Assembly (NCBI RefSeq): GCF_014650695.1
Contig: NZ_BMVL01000003.1
Location: 62,001-126,000 of the forward strand
DNA from: Streptomyces avidinii
GTDB taxonomy: Bacteria > Actinomycetota > Actinomycetes > Streptomycetales > Streptomycetaceae
Direction of reading: 5' to 3'
Length of the DNA: 64,000 bases
Part shown: positions 18,357-26,945 of the stretch, in pieces
Layout of the letters: each line of letters starts with the position of its first letter
Numbering within the stretch: the first letter of the stretch is position 1
Program-made: the position numbers and the translations under genes
Notes under the pieces: model-generated
Databases searched by the model: none
What the model saw: the letters and a program-made list of their open reading frames with translations, nothing else
What the model was told of the DNA's origin: nothing

Positions 18357-19115
18357 GTGGTGAGCGACCGTCAGTGCATGGAAATCCTCGACTGCATCAC
18401 CGCGGTTGCCCGGCCCATCCACGATTTCGGCGACGAGTTCATGTCCGACGAAGCGACCGCCGCCATCGGTCTGCGCGCCGGGTTCGCCCCGGGGCGCGGC
18501 TTCTACTGTCGCGGACGGTTCGGCGTGCTCGGCGAGGCACCGGCCCCGGTGGTCCAAGCGGCACAGGGCTTCCTCGGCCCCCGTCTGGTCACGACGGGCT
18601 GGCTGGCGGGCCGGGCCGTGATGCCGGCGGAAGAAGCTGCCGCCTGCTACGCACAAGCCGTCCGGACATGGGGAGGCGCCCACATTCCCACCGACGTGGA
18701 CGTGGAGCACTTCAACCACCTGGCGCAGCAGCTGATCGACGCGGCCGACGCGGACGCGCTGCCTCTGTTCGCCGGCTGGCGCGCGCAACCCTGTCCCGAA
18801 GACGACCCGGTCGGCGCGGCCATGCAACGCGTACACGTCCTGCGGGAACACCGTGGCGCCTGCCATCTGGCGGCGGTGCGCCTGTGTGGGCTGAGCGCTC
18901 GAGAGGCCATGGTCATCAACCTCGGCGTCGAACGGGCAATCCACTACGGGTGGCAAGAGCCGCATCCCGTCGCCGCGACACAGGTCCCCCGGCGGCAGCG
19001 TGCCGAGCGGCTCACGGACGAGATGCAGGCGCCGCTCTACGCCGCACTGACCGACCGGCAACGCACCGAGTTCGCCCGCCTCATCAACGCGTTGACGGCC
19101 TCCTGCTCCCGTTGA
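18357..19115 (+). CDS. SCO6745-like protein of unknown function
   Basis: 252 residues if the GTG at 18357 is used; GTG 18360 and ATG 18378 are alternatives. The helical pattern with PIHDFGDEFMSDEA, GRGFYCRGRFGVLGEA, GFLGPRLVTTGW and a later tryptophan/glycine-rich block resembles the actinobacterial SCO6745 family, whose biochemical role is not established. No signal peptide or membrane segment. Divergent from a LysR regulator, so probably its target. Confidence 0.65.
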   Translation: MVSDRQCMEILDCITAVARPIHDFGDEFMSDEATAAIGLRAGFAPGRGFYCRGRFGVLGEAPAPVVQAAQGFLGPRLVTTGWLAGRAVMPAEEAAACYAQAVRTWGGAHIPTDVDVEHFNHLAQQLIDAADADALPLFAGWRAQPCPEDDPVGAAMQRVHVLREHRGACHLAAVRLCGLSAREAMVINLGVERAIHYGWQEPHPVAATQVPRRQRAERLTDEMQAPLYAALTDRQRTEFARLINALTASCSR

Positions 19116-19193
19116 CCGAGCGGAAGCGGGGGCATGGCACGGGCCGGCAGCTGCGGCCGGTCTCGTTCGGCTGCTTGGTTCGGTTTCTCCTGC

Positions 19194-19634
19194 TCAGCGC
19201 AGTTGCTCGGCCAGTCCGACGATGATGCCGTCCGGGCCGCGGAGGTAGCAGAGCAGATAGCTGTCCTCGAACCGGGCGATCTCGCCGACGAGTTCGGCGC
19301 CGTGAGGGCGCAGGCGGGCAACGGTGTCCTCGATGTCGTCGACGGCGAACATGACGCGGTGCGTGCCCAGAATGTTGTGCGGCCGGTTGCGCGGCCCGTC
19401 GCTGATCACCGCGGGACTGCGGTACTTCGCCAGCTCGAGCCGGCTGTGACCGTCCGGGGTCCGGAGCATCGCGATGTCACAGCGGACGCCGTCGAGTCCG
19501 GTGCACCGGTCGGCGACGAGGCCCTCGACCCCCGCCCTGCCCTCCAGCTCCATACCGAGTTCCACGAAGAACGCGACGGCGGCATCCAAGTCCTCGACGA
19601 CGATGCCGACGTTGTCCATCCGCTGAATCGCCAT
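19194..19634 (-). CDS. VOC (glyoxalase/bleomycin-resistance) family protein
   Basis: 146 residues from an ATG with AAGGAG at proper distance. One vicinal-oxygen-chelate module in two beta-alpha-beta-beta-beta halves: MDNVGIVVEDLDAAVAFF starts the first, THRVMFAVDDIEDTVARL the second, ending RGPDGIIVGLAEQL with the usual C-terminal metal-ligand glutamate. Family members are metal-dependent lyases, isomerases, dioxygenases or binding proteins; substrate not predictable here. Convergent with the SCO6745-like gene. Confidence 0.82.
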   Translation of the reverse strand: MAIQRMDNVGIVVEDLDAAVAFFVELGMELEGRAGVEGLVADRCTGLDGVRCDIAMLRTPDGHSRLELAKYRSPAVISDGPRNRPHNILGTHRVMFAVDDIEDTVARLRPHGAELVGEIARFEDSYLLCYLRGPDGIIVGLAEQLR

Positions 19635-19882
19635 GCTGATTTCTCCTTCTTCCTCGTGCGGCCGGTGCCGACCGCTGATGTCCCCGGGACGGAGCCGGTG
19701 GCACGTTCTCGACATCTTCGGACCGCCGAAATCCGAAGAATCCGGATCGCGCTCAGCATGGCAACACCAGACCCCGAGAGCCGGGCGCCACGACCGGGGG
19801 GAGTGCGGCGCCGGTCCTGGGCGGCCACGACCGGCACCGGGCACGGCACCCGGTGATGCGATCAAGGCGGTGCGGAGGTGTG

Positions 19883-20371
19883 ATGGAACAGCCCCCGCAG
19901 GCCGTCGCGCGGCCTGCGGTCTCCCGGAGAGCGCCGGTGATCCCCGTGAACGTACGCGCCCTGGCCACCGCCGTCGTCAGCGGTGCGGCCTGCGTCGCCT
20001 TCACCCTCGCCCCCGCCGCCACTCCCGCGCAGACCGTCGTCCCCGTCCCGGCCGAGCCGTGCACGTCCGGCTGGGTGTGCGGCTGGACGGGTCCCGACTA
20101 CACGGGCGTGGCGAGTTTCGTCTCGCAGGACATGCCGCGATATCCGGAGACGACCGCGTACGTGGGATTCAACGGCGGTGAGTCGGTGTGGAACAGTGCC
20201 AGGACGTGGAGCCGGAACGGCCGGCTCTGGGGCCGGTGCGTCACCGTGTACAACAGCGCCGAGTACCGGGGCCGGAGTCGGACGATCCGCCCGGACCAGG
20301 GCATCGCCCGGATCCCCGCGTCGTTCGGGAACATCCATTCCAACCGGTTCCACACATGCCGGCTGACCTGA
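19883..20371 (+). CDS. Secreted peptidase-inhibitor I36-like protein
   Basis: 162 residues from an ATG preceded by GGAGGTG. A long N-terminus with a hydrophobic stretch (residues about 32-50, VRALATAVVSGAACVAFTL) is followed by a small beta-gamma-crystallin-like domain with cysteines in EPCTSGWVCGW and the pattern YNSAEYRGRSRTI, ending RFHTCRL. This is the layout of Streptomyces metalloproteinase inhibitor SMPI (family I36). Inhibitory activity is inferred from family only; extracellular location is indicated by the signal sequence. Confidence 0.7.
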   Translation: MEQPPQAVARPAVSRRAPVIPVNVRALATAVVSGAACVAFTLAPAATPAQTVVPVPAEPCTSGWVCGWTGPDYTGVASFVSQDMPRYPETTAYVGFNGGESVWNSARTWSRNGRLWGRCVTVYNSAEYRGRSRTIRPDQGIARIPASFGNIHSNRFHTCRLT

Positions 20372-20560
20372 CCGTCCCGAACAGGTGCTGCGACGTTCCC
20401 GACTGACGGTGCGAAATGCACGGCGCACGCGCCCACGCCGCAGGATCGCCCACTCCCACTCCCGCTCCCCGCTCGGCCCGGCCCGCTTCCAACCCGGCCA
20501 CGTCCGCCTTCGCCGGGATCGCAGCGACCGTGATCCACTGCCGCAGGCTGACCTCGGGAG

Positions 20561-20580
20561 GGGATGCTCACTAGCATCCC
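20561..20580. promoter_or_regulatory. Hairpin between ribosome site and start of the following gene
   Basis: Perfect 8-bp inverted repeat GGGATGCT-CACT-AGCATCCC ends five bases before the ATG at 20586, placing it between the only purine-rich ribosome site (GGGAGGGG, 20556-20563) and the start. In mRNA it would bring the ribosome site closer or mask it. Could equally be a DNA operator. Confidence 0.4.
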
Positions 20581-20585
20581 ATCCC

Positions 20586-21137
20586 ATGATCACAGCAGTC
20601 GTCACCATCGCCCTGGCGTTCGTCGGCTATGGAGCCACCTACCTGAACGGCTTGCGCCTGGCGCAGCGCCAAGAACGCCTCGCTCGCTTGAACCGGCAGC
20701 TCGGCGATTTCTACGGACCGCTGTTCGCCCTCACGGAAGCCAACGGCCGCATCTTCGGCGCTTTCATGGAGCGCAACGCCCGTCCTGACGGCAGGTCGCC
20801 CTTCGTGCACGAGATACCGCCCTCCGACGAGGAGCTCGCCGAGTGGCGGTTGTGGGTCAGGGCCGTCTTCCTCCCGAACATCCAGGCGATGCGCGACCTC
20901 GTCATCAAGCACGCCGACCTCTTGAGCGAACCGGAGATGCCGCCGATTCTGCTTCAGCTGTGCGCCCACGTCTCCGGCTACGAGGTCACGGCCGCCCGGT
21001 GGGAGCAGGGGAGCTATGACCAGCACCTGTCCGTGGTGCCCTTCCCCAGCGAGGAGATCGCCGCATACGCGCGGCACGGGTTCACGGGCCTGAAGCAGGA
21101 GCAGGGCCGTTTGCTCGGGCGCCGCCAGGACGGCTGA
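20586..21137 (+). CDS. Hypothetical protein with one N-terminal membrane helix
   Basis: 183 residues. A single hydrophobic segment at the very N-terminus (residues 2-20, TAVVTIALAFVGYGATYL) is followed by a basic, helical cytoplasmic domain with LNRQLGDFYGPLFALTEAN, a tryptophan-rich centre and HADLLSEPEMPPIL. The FYGPL motif occurs in many bacterial membrane-anchored hypotheticals. Function not recognised. A start further upstream is open but lacks a ribosome site. Confidence 0.7.
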   Translation: MITAVVTIALAFVGYGATYLNGLRLAQRQERLARLNRQLGDFYGPLFALTEANGRIFGAFMERNARPDGRSPFVHEIPPSDEELAEWRLWVRAVFLPNIQAMRDLVIKHADLLSEPEMPPILLQLCAHVSGYEVTAARWEQGSYDQHLSVVPFPSEEIAAYARHGFTGLKQEQGRLLGRRQDG

Positions 21138-21207
21138 CCAGGGGAAGCGATGCCGTACGGCCCGTAATGGCGTGGCGGACCGCGGATCCGGTCGGCAGGG
21201 TGGGTGC

Positions 21208-22392
21208 ATGAGCCATCCATCCGACCGGATCACCACCCCCCTCACTCCGGACCTCCTGCGCGGCGCCCAGGACCTGGAGCGCACCGAGCACGGGCTGCTG
21301 CCGCACCGGCTGCCCGCCCGTGCCCGGGCCCAGTGCTCCGACGGGCAGCTGGCCATGGCCGAGTCCCAGCCCTCCGGCGTGCGGCTGGCGTTCCGTACCA
21401 GGGCCACAGTCATCGAGCTGGACGCACTCCGCACGAAGATGGCCTACGACGGCGCCCCGCCCCGCCCCGACGGCCTGTACGACCTGCTGATCGACGGCCT
21501 GCCGGCCGGGCAGGCCGCCGTCGGCGGTGGCAACGTCATCCAGGTGGACATGACCACCGGCACCACGACGAACCGGCCCGGTCCGCCCGGCACCGTATGC
21601 TTCAGCGGCCTGCCCGGCCGTTCCAAGGACGTCGAGATCTGGCTGCCGCACAACGAGGTGACCCAGCTGGTCGCCCTGCGCACCGACGCCCCCGTCGAAC
21701 CGCTGCCGGACGCGGGCCGCCGCAGGTGGCTGCACCACGGCAGCTCGATCAGCCAGGGCTCCGACGCCGCGAGCCCCAGCACCACCTGGCCCGCCCTGGC
21801 GGCCCGCCTCGGCGGCGTGGAGCTGACCAATATGGGCCTCAGCGGCAGCGCGCTGCTCGACCCGTTCACGGCCCGCGCGCTGCGCGACACCCCCGCCGAC
21901 CTGATCAGCCTCAAGATCGGCATCAACCTCGTCAACCTCGACCTGATGCGCCTGCGGGCCTTCGGCCCCGCGGTGCACGGCTTCCTCGACACCGTGCGCG
22001 AGGGCCACCCCGCCGCCCCGCTGCTCGTCGTCTCGCCCGTCCTGTGCCCCATCCACGAGGACACCCCCGGCCCCAGCGCGCCGGATTTCAGCACGCTCGG
22101 CGAGGGGCGGCTGCGGTTCCGGGCGGAGGGCGACCCCGCCGAACGGGCCTTCGGCAAGCTGACCCTGGGCGTCATCCGCGAGGAGCTGGCCCGGATCGTG
22201 CGGCAGCGCGCGGCCGACGACCCGAACCTGCACCTCCTCGACGGCCGCGCCCTCTACGGCGAGCGGGACGCGGCGGAGCTGCCGCTGCCCGACGCCCTCC
22301 ACCCGGACGCGGCCACGCACCGCCGTATGGGCGAACGCTTCGCGGCCCACGCCTTCGCCGCGGACGGCCCGTTCGCCGCGAGCCCGGCCTGA
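21208..22392 (+). CDS. GDSL/SGNH-family hydrolase
   Basis: 394 residues. An N-terminal beta-sandwich-like domain (about 1-170) precedes a C-terminal SGNH hydrolase fold. Blocks: I serine in HHGSSISQG (GSS instead of GDS), II glycine in NMGLSGSA, III asparagine in KIGINLVN, V aspartate-histidine in LPDALHPD. No signal peptide, so cytoplasmic. Resembles the carbohydrate-esterase-type SGNH enzymes of Streptomyces. A strong terminator follows 16 bases after the stop, so the gene is likely monocistronic. Confidence 0.82.
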   Translation: MSHPSDRITTPLTPDLLRGAQDLERTEHGLLPHRLPARARAQCSDGQLAMAESQPSGVRLAFRTRATVIELDALRTKMAYDGAPPRPDGLYDLLIDGLPAGQAAVGGGNVIQVDMTTGTTTNRPGPPGTVCFSGLPGRSKDVEIWLPHNEVTQLVALRTDAPVEPLPDAGRRRWLHHGSSISQGSDAASPSTTWPALAARLGGVELTNMGLSGSALLDPFTARALRDTPADLISLKIGINLVNLDLMRLRAFGPAVHGFLDTVREGHPAAPLLVVSPVLCPIHEDTPGPSAPDFSTLGEGRLRFRAEGDPAERAFGKLTLGVIREELARIVRQRAADDPNLHLLDGRALYGERDAAELPLPDALHPDAATHRRMGERFAAHAFAADGPFAASPA

Positions 22393-22408
22393 TCCGGGAA
22401 CGTGACCG

Positions 22409-22438
22409 CCCCGCCCGGCCCCTCGGGGCCGGGCGGGG
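22409..22438 (+). terminator. Strong terminator hairpin
   Basis: Perfect 14-bp stem CCCCGCCCGGCCCC / GGGGCCGGGCGGGG with almost no loop, directly after the GDSL hydrolase, followed by CCTTCCTCC rather than a U-tract. Confidence 0.8.
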
Positions 22439-22544
22439 CCCTTCCTCCTCCTGCGTGGGCAGCGGACGTCTCCCGCACCGCACCGTGCCTCCGCGGCCCG
22501 GTGGGGAGCCGCGACGTCCGAGCAGCCCGTGGGACGGGGTGTTC

Positions 22545-22976
22545 TCAGAGGTTGCCGAGGTCCGAACTCACCCACCGCTGCGGGCGCATGTGGATCACGA
22601 CCTGCTCCCCGTGCTCCTTCCAGGCGAAGTCGACGTAGCCCTCGACCTTCTCCGCCGGCAGGTATCGGGCGGAGAGCTCCACCAGCTGCTCGCGCGTGGC
22701 GGGCACGGTGGAGATGACCGGTCCCTCGACCGACACGTACCGGATCGTGGGCTCCAGACGGTCCACCATCAGGGTGAACCGGCCTGCTGCCCGGATCAGA
22801 TCGGCCTTGCGGGAGTCCCGTCCGGTCATGATCCAGATGCCGCCGCCGGGTGCGTACTGGTACCAGATGGGGACCGCGAGCGGCGCACGGTCACCTTCCG
22901 CTCCCGCGTTCACCGCGAACGCGGCGACGTGGGGCTCGGCGAGGAACTGCTCACGTTCGGTACGGGACAGGGCCAC
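22545..22976 (-). CDS. PPOX-class (pyridoxamine 5'-phosphate oxidase-like) F420/FMN protein
   Basis: 143 residues from a GTG with GAAGGAG six bases before it. Split-barrel flavin/F420-binding fold: PHVAAFAVNA, the substrate strand PLAVPIWYQY, GRDSRKADLIRAAGRFTLMV and RYVSVEGPV. Family members reduce or oxidise small molecules with FMN or F420; actinobacteria carry many copies. Specific reaction not predictable. A palindrome lies in its promoter region. Confidence 0.8.
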   Translation of the reverse strand: MALSRTEREQFLAEPHVAAFAVNAGAEGDRAPLAVPIWYQYAPGGGIWIMTGRDSRKADLIRAAGRFTLMVDRLEPTIRYVSVEGPVISTVPATREQLVELSARYLPAEKVEGYVDFAWKEHGEQVVIHMRPQRWVSSDLGNL

Positions 22977-23006
22977 GGCACACTCCTTCGTCAGGCGAAT
23001 CCCCCT

Positions 23007-23020
23007 GAAGGGATCCCTTC
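23007..23020. promoter_or_regulatory. 14-bp palindrome upstream of the PPOX gene
   Basis: GAAGGGATCCCTTC is a perfect palindrome 31 bases before the PPOX start. It sits between that gene and a divergent truncated TetR-type gene, whose intact ancestor could have bound such a site. Confidence 0.35.
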
Positions 23021-23141
23021 CCCCAAGAACCCTGTCCCGCTCACGCACTCACTCCCCGCCCGGCCCGGAATCGCTCGGCAAAGCCGGCCGGGTCAGCCCG
23101 GGCTCCGGCAGCAGGCGGAGCGACCTCGTTGGTGGGATGGG

Positions 23142-23592
23142 ACACGGGGCGTTCGGCGCAGCCGTGGCCGCCGCCGAACAGCCCATGGAGCGGCGTGGGC
23201 ACGCCTTCGTGCAGGCCACCCTGAGCCTGTGGGAGGACCCCATTCCGGCCGAGATCCTGCGCTCCATCGTCCTCACCGCCGCCCAGGAACCGGTCGCCCT
23301 GCAACGCTTGCGGCAGTTGTTCTCCGAACTCGTACTGTCCGGCGTCTCCCACAGCCTGCCCGACACCGAACGCAACCTGCGGGCCAGCCTCATCGCCACC
23401 CAGATCGTCGGCATGGTCATGAACCGCTACATCTGGCAGGTGGGCATCATCACCACGCTCCCCGCCGACGCCGTCGCCGACCTCCTCGCCCCCACCCTCC
23501 GGCACTACCTCTCCGACCCCCTGCCCACCAGCCTCGGCGCCGGGCGGCCCCTCAGGCCCGCGGACCAGGAGCGTGCCTTCAAGCACGGGTGA
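23142..23592 (+). pseudogene. TetR-type regulator lacking its DNA-binding domain
   Basis: About 150 residues read as the ligand-binding half of a TetR regulator: FVQATLSLWEDP, LRSIVLTAAQEP, LRQLFSELV, LRASLIATQIVGMVMNRY and LLAPTLRHYLSD are typical of this C-terminal domain. The N-terminal helix-turn-helix (about 50-60 residues) is missing; the sequence upstream to 23041 shows no such domain in any frame. Most likely a truncated pseudogene, though the open frame is intact. Confidence 0.6.
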
Positions 23593-23916
23593 CCGGAAGT
23601 CGGCCGAGACCGTGGCGACCCGGGACCTCGAACCCCTCCAAGCATCGAGCATCCGTCCGCCGTCCGGGCGAATCTGTCAGGAACGGGCCCCATCCATCGT
23701 CGTGGGCGAGACCCTGGTGACCGTCCTCGGCAACCTGGTCGACGACCCCGACCCCCGGGTTCACCCCGAGGCGCCGAAGTCACCGCGTTCCCCGTCGCAT
23801 CCATCCCGCGCACGACCCATGGGCCCCGCACGACAACTCACAGGTGCCATTCCAGCACCTCACCATGGCCGCATGCGTGAGCAGTACCTCGACCCCGGAC
23901 AAGGAGTCCTGCCCCT
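23593..23916. other. Intergenic region with gene debris
   Basis: 324 bases without a supported gene. A short translated stretch GETLVTVLGNLVDDP (about 23703-23750, plus strand) resembles the N-box of sensor histidine kinases, but nothing around it continues the domain; it may be debris or chance. Confidence 0.3.
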
Positions 23917-24405
23917 GTGACCCGCACACCCGACGTCGACACCCCCGACGTTGTGACCCTCGCTTCCCTCGACACGCACCGTCTGATCGTCACCCTTCCG
24001 AACCAGGGCCCCGCCGACGTCCGCTCGAACCTCCCGCGCGCCACCGCCGCCACCATGCTGCGCCGCCTCGCCGACGAGCTCGACGCCGAGGAGGTCCTCG
24101 CCGCCCTGCCCGGGGAAGCGTTCGCCACCCTCGCCCAGCAGCTCACCCGCCGCCACCGCCCCGCCGAGGCCGCCCGGCACGCTGCCGACGCCCTCGCCCA
24201 CCACACCCGCGAACTCGCCGACATGCTCGCCGCCGCGCTCGACCGAGGCATCCCCGCCGAAGCCCCGTCGGCCGGCCGGTACCTGGTTTCGTTGCTGCGT
24301 ACACACGCCGTCAACCTCGGCAGCCCGCCCCGGACCGCCCTCCACGACGTGCTCGACCTCGCCGCCGCCCGCCGCGCCCGCCTCACCCGCCGGACGCAGC
24401 GATGA
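23917..24405 (+). CDS. Hypothetical helical protein
   Basis: 162 residues from a GTG with AAGGAG 13 bases before it. Soluble, alanine-rich, mostly helical after a short beta-like start (VVTLASLDTHRLIVTLP). No recognised family. Its TGA overlaps the ATG of the next small gene (ATGA), so the two are translated together. Confidence 0.65.
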   Translation: MTRTPDVDTPDVVTLASLDTHRLIVTLPNQGPADVRSNLPRATAATMLRRLADELDAEEVLAALPGEAFATLAQQLTRRHRPAEAARHAADALAHHTRELADMLAAALDRGIPAEAPSAGRYLVSLLRTHAVNLGSPPRTALHDVLDLAAARRARLTRRTQR

Positions 24406-24629
24406 GCAGCGACACCACCGCTACCGCTACCGCGACCGCCGTCGCCGCGCCCCCTGCCCGTGCGGGCCGCTCGCCGGCGACTCCTGAGGGTCAGGACCGG
24501 TCGGGTCCGAGAAGGCGTTCCGGGGGTCCGGCGAAGGAGAGGAACAGGCTCGACCCCTCCGGCGAGCCGCAGCCCCACCCCGCCGACGACGCGCTCGCGC
24601 GTCTCTACCGCCTGGCGGTGCACGGCTGA
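24402..24629 (+). CDS. Small hypothetical protein coupled to the preceding gene
   Basis: 75 residues starting in the ATGA overlap. A threonine/alanine dipeptide repeat (TATATATA) at the N-terminus comes from the repeated bases ACCGCTACCGC. Rest is proline-, arginine- and charged-residue-rich and probably disordered, closing with a short helix DDALARLYRLAVHG. Not recognised; the coupling and high G/C third positions support translation. Confidence 0.55.
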   Translation: MSSDTTATATATAVAAPPARAGRSPATPEGQDRSGPRRRSGGPAKERNRLDPSGEPQPHPADDALARLYRLAVHG

Positions 24630-24673
24630 CCGAGTCCGGCTCCTGGCAGCGGCGAAAGCCTCTTTTCGTCCTC

Positions 24674-24703
24674 TTGACGATATGGGTGCAGCTCGTTATC
24701 GTC
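24674..24703 (+). promoter_or_regulatory. Promoter with embedded inverted repeat ahead of the SPFH gene
   Basis: A -35-like TTGACG (24674-24679) and a -10-like TATCGT (24697-24702) are 17 bases apart. Both boxes are part of an inverted repeat GACGATA (24676-24682) / TATCGTC (24697-24703), so a dimeric regulator bound here would cover the polymerase site. A further GACGA follows at 24710. The start codon is 30 bases after the -10 box. Confidence 0.55.
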
Positions 24704-24731
24704 GCATTGACGAAATGAAGGGGGTTCCGCC

Positions 24732-25745
24732 ATGGCCGACATCACCCGGCGCTTCGGCTGGCGTCATCTGCGCTCCGCGCCCACCGCCCACATCCGCCAC
24801 CACAACCGCGGCCGACTCGTTCACGACGGTCGGGGGCTCAGTTTCTGGTACCGGTCGCTGTCGGCGGCGCTCTCCGAAGTGCCGGTCGACGACCGGGAGC
24901 TGGCCATGGCGTTCCACGCCCGTACGTCCGACTTCCAGGACGTCGCCGTGCAGGCCACCGTCACCTACCGGATCAGCAACCCGGCCGAAGCCGCCGACCG
25001 ACTCGACTTCTCCGTCGACCCGGACACCGGGAGCTGGCGCGGCGCCCCCCTCGAACAGATCGCCACTCTCCTCACCGAGACCGCACAGCAGCACACCCTG
25101 GACGTCCTGGCCCGGACTCCGCTGGCCGTCGCCCTGGTGGACGGCGTCGCCTCCGTGCGGGGGAGCGTCGCCGCCGGTCTCGCCGCCGAACCCAGGCTCC
25201 CGGCCACCGGCATCGATGTGGTGACCGTGCGGGTCGTGGCGATCCGCCCCGAGGCCGAGGTGGAGCGCGCCCTGCGCACCCCGGCCCGCGAGCAGATCCA
25301 GCAGGAGGCGGACCGTGCCACCTACGAACGGCGGGCCGTCGCCGTCGAGCGTGAGCGTGCCATCGCCGAGAACGAGCTGGCCAGTCAGATCGAACTGGCC
25401 AGGCGCGAGGAGCAGCTGATCGACCAGCGCGGTACCAACGCCCGCCGCGAGGCCGAGGAGAAGGCGGCGGCGGACGGCATACGGACCGAGACCGAGGCGG
25501 CCCGCAAGGTCCGCCTGGCCCGCGCCGACGCCGAGGCGGCGCGCGAGACGGGCGCGGCGCGCGCCGAGGTCCAGGCCGCCTGGCTGCGCGTGCACGACGA
25601 AGCCGCCCCGGGCACACTGCACGCCCTGGCGGCGACCCGGCTGGCGGAGAACCTGCCGCGGATCGAGAGCGTCACTCTCTCTCCCGACGTCCTTACCGGG
25701 CTCCTCACCAGGCTCGGACGTCCGGAAGGAGGCGCGGGCGCGTGA
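24732..25745 (+). CDS. SPFH (band 7/stomatin-like) domain protein
   Basis: 337 residues. The N-terminal SPFH fold (about 15-175) includes RGRLVHDGRGLSFWY, DVAVQATVTYRISNP and GIDVVTVRVVAIRP. A long charged helical region (about 175-280: QIQQEADRATYERRAV, AIAENELASQIELARREE) should form the coiled coil by which SPFH proteins make ring-like scaffolds. No membrane anchor is visible at the N-terminus, unlike flotillins and HflK/C, so it may be soluble or peripherally attached. Its TGA overlaps the next GTG (GTGA), coupling it to an NAD-kinase-like protein. Confidence 0.82.
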   Translation: MADITRRFGWRHLRSAPTAHIRHHNRGRLVHDGRGLSFWYRSLSAALSEVPVDDRELAMAFHARTSDFQDVAVQATVTYRISNPAEAADRLDFSVDPDTGSWRGAPLEQIATLLTETAQQHTLDVLARTPLAVALVDGVASVRGSVAAGLAAEPRLPATGIDVVTVRVVAIRPEAEVERALRTPAREQIQQEADRATYERRAVAVERERAIAENELASQIELARREEQLIDQRGTNARREAEEKAAADGIRTETEAARKVRLARADAEAARETGAARAEVQAAWLRVHDEAAPGTLHALAATRLAENLPRIESVTLSPDVLTGLLTRLGRPEGGAGA

Positions 25746-26641
25746 GCCTGGCCCCGCGGGCCGTGCTCGTGCACCGCAGGACCGAGTACGAAGAACTGCT
25801 CGCCCGGCACGGGACGCACGGGCAGGCCGCGTTCTTCCTCTCCAGCCGGGGCCGGTCGATCGACGAGGTGGTCCGCCGCCACGACCGCACGCGGCAGGCG
25901 CTGCGGGAGGTGGCGGCGGCGGTGCCGCTCACCTGGCGCAGCTCCCGGGTGGAGCGGGCGGACCTGGACCGCTTCCTGTTCGCCCCGGAGGACGTGGTGG
26001 TCGTGGTCGGCCAGGACGGCCTGGTCGCCAACACCGCGAAGTATCTGAGCGGACAGCCGGTGGTGGGCATCGACACCGATCCGGGGCGCAACCCGGGGGT
26101 CCTGGTCCGTCACCGCTGCGCCGACACGGCCGCCCTGCTGCGTGCGGCGACCGCCGCGGGGGGCCGGGCGGAGGAGCTGACCATGGTCGAGGCCGTCGCC
26201 GACGACACCCAGCGCCTTCTCGCGCTGAACGAGATCTACTTGGGCTCGCCCGGTCACCAGACCGCCCGCTACCGCCTGGGTTCCGACGGCGAGGAGGGCC
26301 CGGGCGAGGCCCAGGCATCCTCCGGGGTGCTGGTGGGCACCGGCACGGGCGCCACCGGCTGGCTGCGTTCCGTGTGGCTGGAGCGCGGCAGCCGCGCGGG
26401 GCTCCCCGCACCCTGCGACCGGCGGCTCGTGTGGTTCGTGCGCGAGGCCTGGCCCTCGCCCACGACCGGCACGACGAAGGTCGCCGGTGAGCTGGGAAGG
26501 GGGCAGAGGCTGCAGCTGACCGTGGAGTCGGACCGGATCGTGGTCTTCGGCGACGGAATGGAGAGCGACGCCCTGGAGCTGACCTGGGGCCAGAGCGTAC
26601 GGCTGGGCATCGCGGGAACCTCGCTGCACCTGGTGACGTGA
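25742..26641 (+). CDS. Divergent ATP-NAD kinase-like protein, coupled to SPFH protein
   Basis: 299 residues from the GTG in the GTGA overlap. Visible NAD-kinase-type motifs: VVVVGQDGLVANTAKYL (GGDG becomes GQDG), VGIDTDPGRNPG, the N-E motif ALNEIYLG, and the glycine-rich loop VLVGTGTGATGW in place of the usual T-x-T-G-S-T-A-Y, then VVFGDGMESD near the C-terminus. The fold and the acidic catalytic positions are therefore conserved but unusual. Whether it phosphorylates NAD or another substrate cannot be told. Joint translation with the SPFH scaffold suggests a complex. Confidence 0.75.
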   Translation: MSLAPRAVLVHRRTEYEELLARHGTHGQAAFFLSSRGRSIDEVVRRHDRTRQALREVAAAVPLTWRSSRVERADLDRFLFAPEDVVVVVGQDGLVANTAKYLSGQPVVGIDTDPGRNPGVLVRHRCADTAALLRAATAAGGRAEELTMVEAVADDTQRLLALNEIYLGSPGHQTARYRLGSDGEEGPGEAQASSGVLVGTGTGATGWLRSVWLERGSRAGLPAPCDRRLVWFVREAWPSPTTGTTKVAGELGRGQRLQLTVESDRIVVFGDGMESDALELTWGQSVRLGIAGTSLHLVT

Positions 26642-26799
26642 GCGCCGGGCCCCGCGTGCGGGTGCGGTCGGCGCGGGTAGCCGAGTACCCGACCGTCGGG
26701 AGCATGCTCGACGACCGGCGGCCGCTGCACGAGGGCGGTGCCGAAGCGGAAGTCAAGCCGCCCGGCCGGGGCCCCCGCGGCGGGTGGGCGCACGCGGGC

Positions 26800-26945
26800 G
26801 GGCGGAGGGCAGACGGCGCCGCCGCCGGAGTTCCCGGCCGCCGACACGCTCCCGCCGTGGGCCTGGACGAGCCTGCGGACGCAGCAGGGTCTCCTGCGGA
26901 TGGTGCTGAGCGGGGTGCGCAGCTCGCGCGCGACTTCCACGACAC
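26800..26945 (-). pseudogene. Sensor histidine kinase debris
   Basis: Reading the minus strand, VARELRTPLSTIR (about 26937-26896) resembles the H-box region but has R where the phosphorylated histidine should be, and only six residues later RRLVQAHGGSVSAAGNSGGGA (shortened here to its pattern LVQAHGGS...SGGGA, 26877-26812) is the end of the ATP-binding domain. The roughly 150 residues that belong between them are deleted. Clearly a decayed kinase. Confidence 0.45.

Noticed and set aside
23700..23755. Histidine-kinase N-box-like words
   Set aside because: Only about 15 residues match and nothing adjacent supports a kinase domain.
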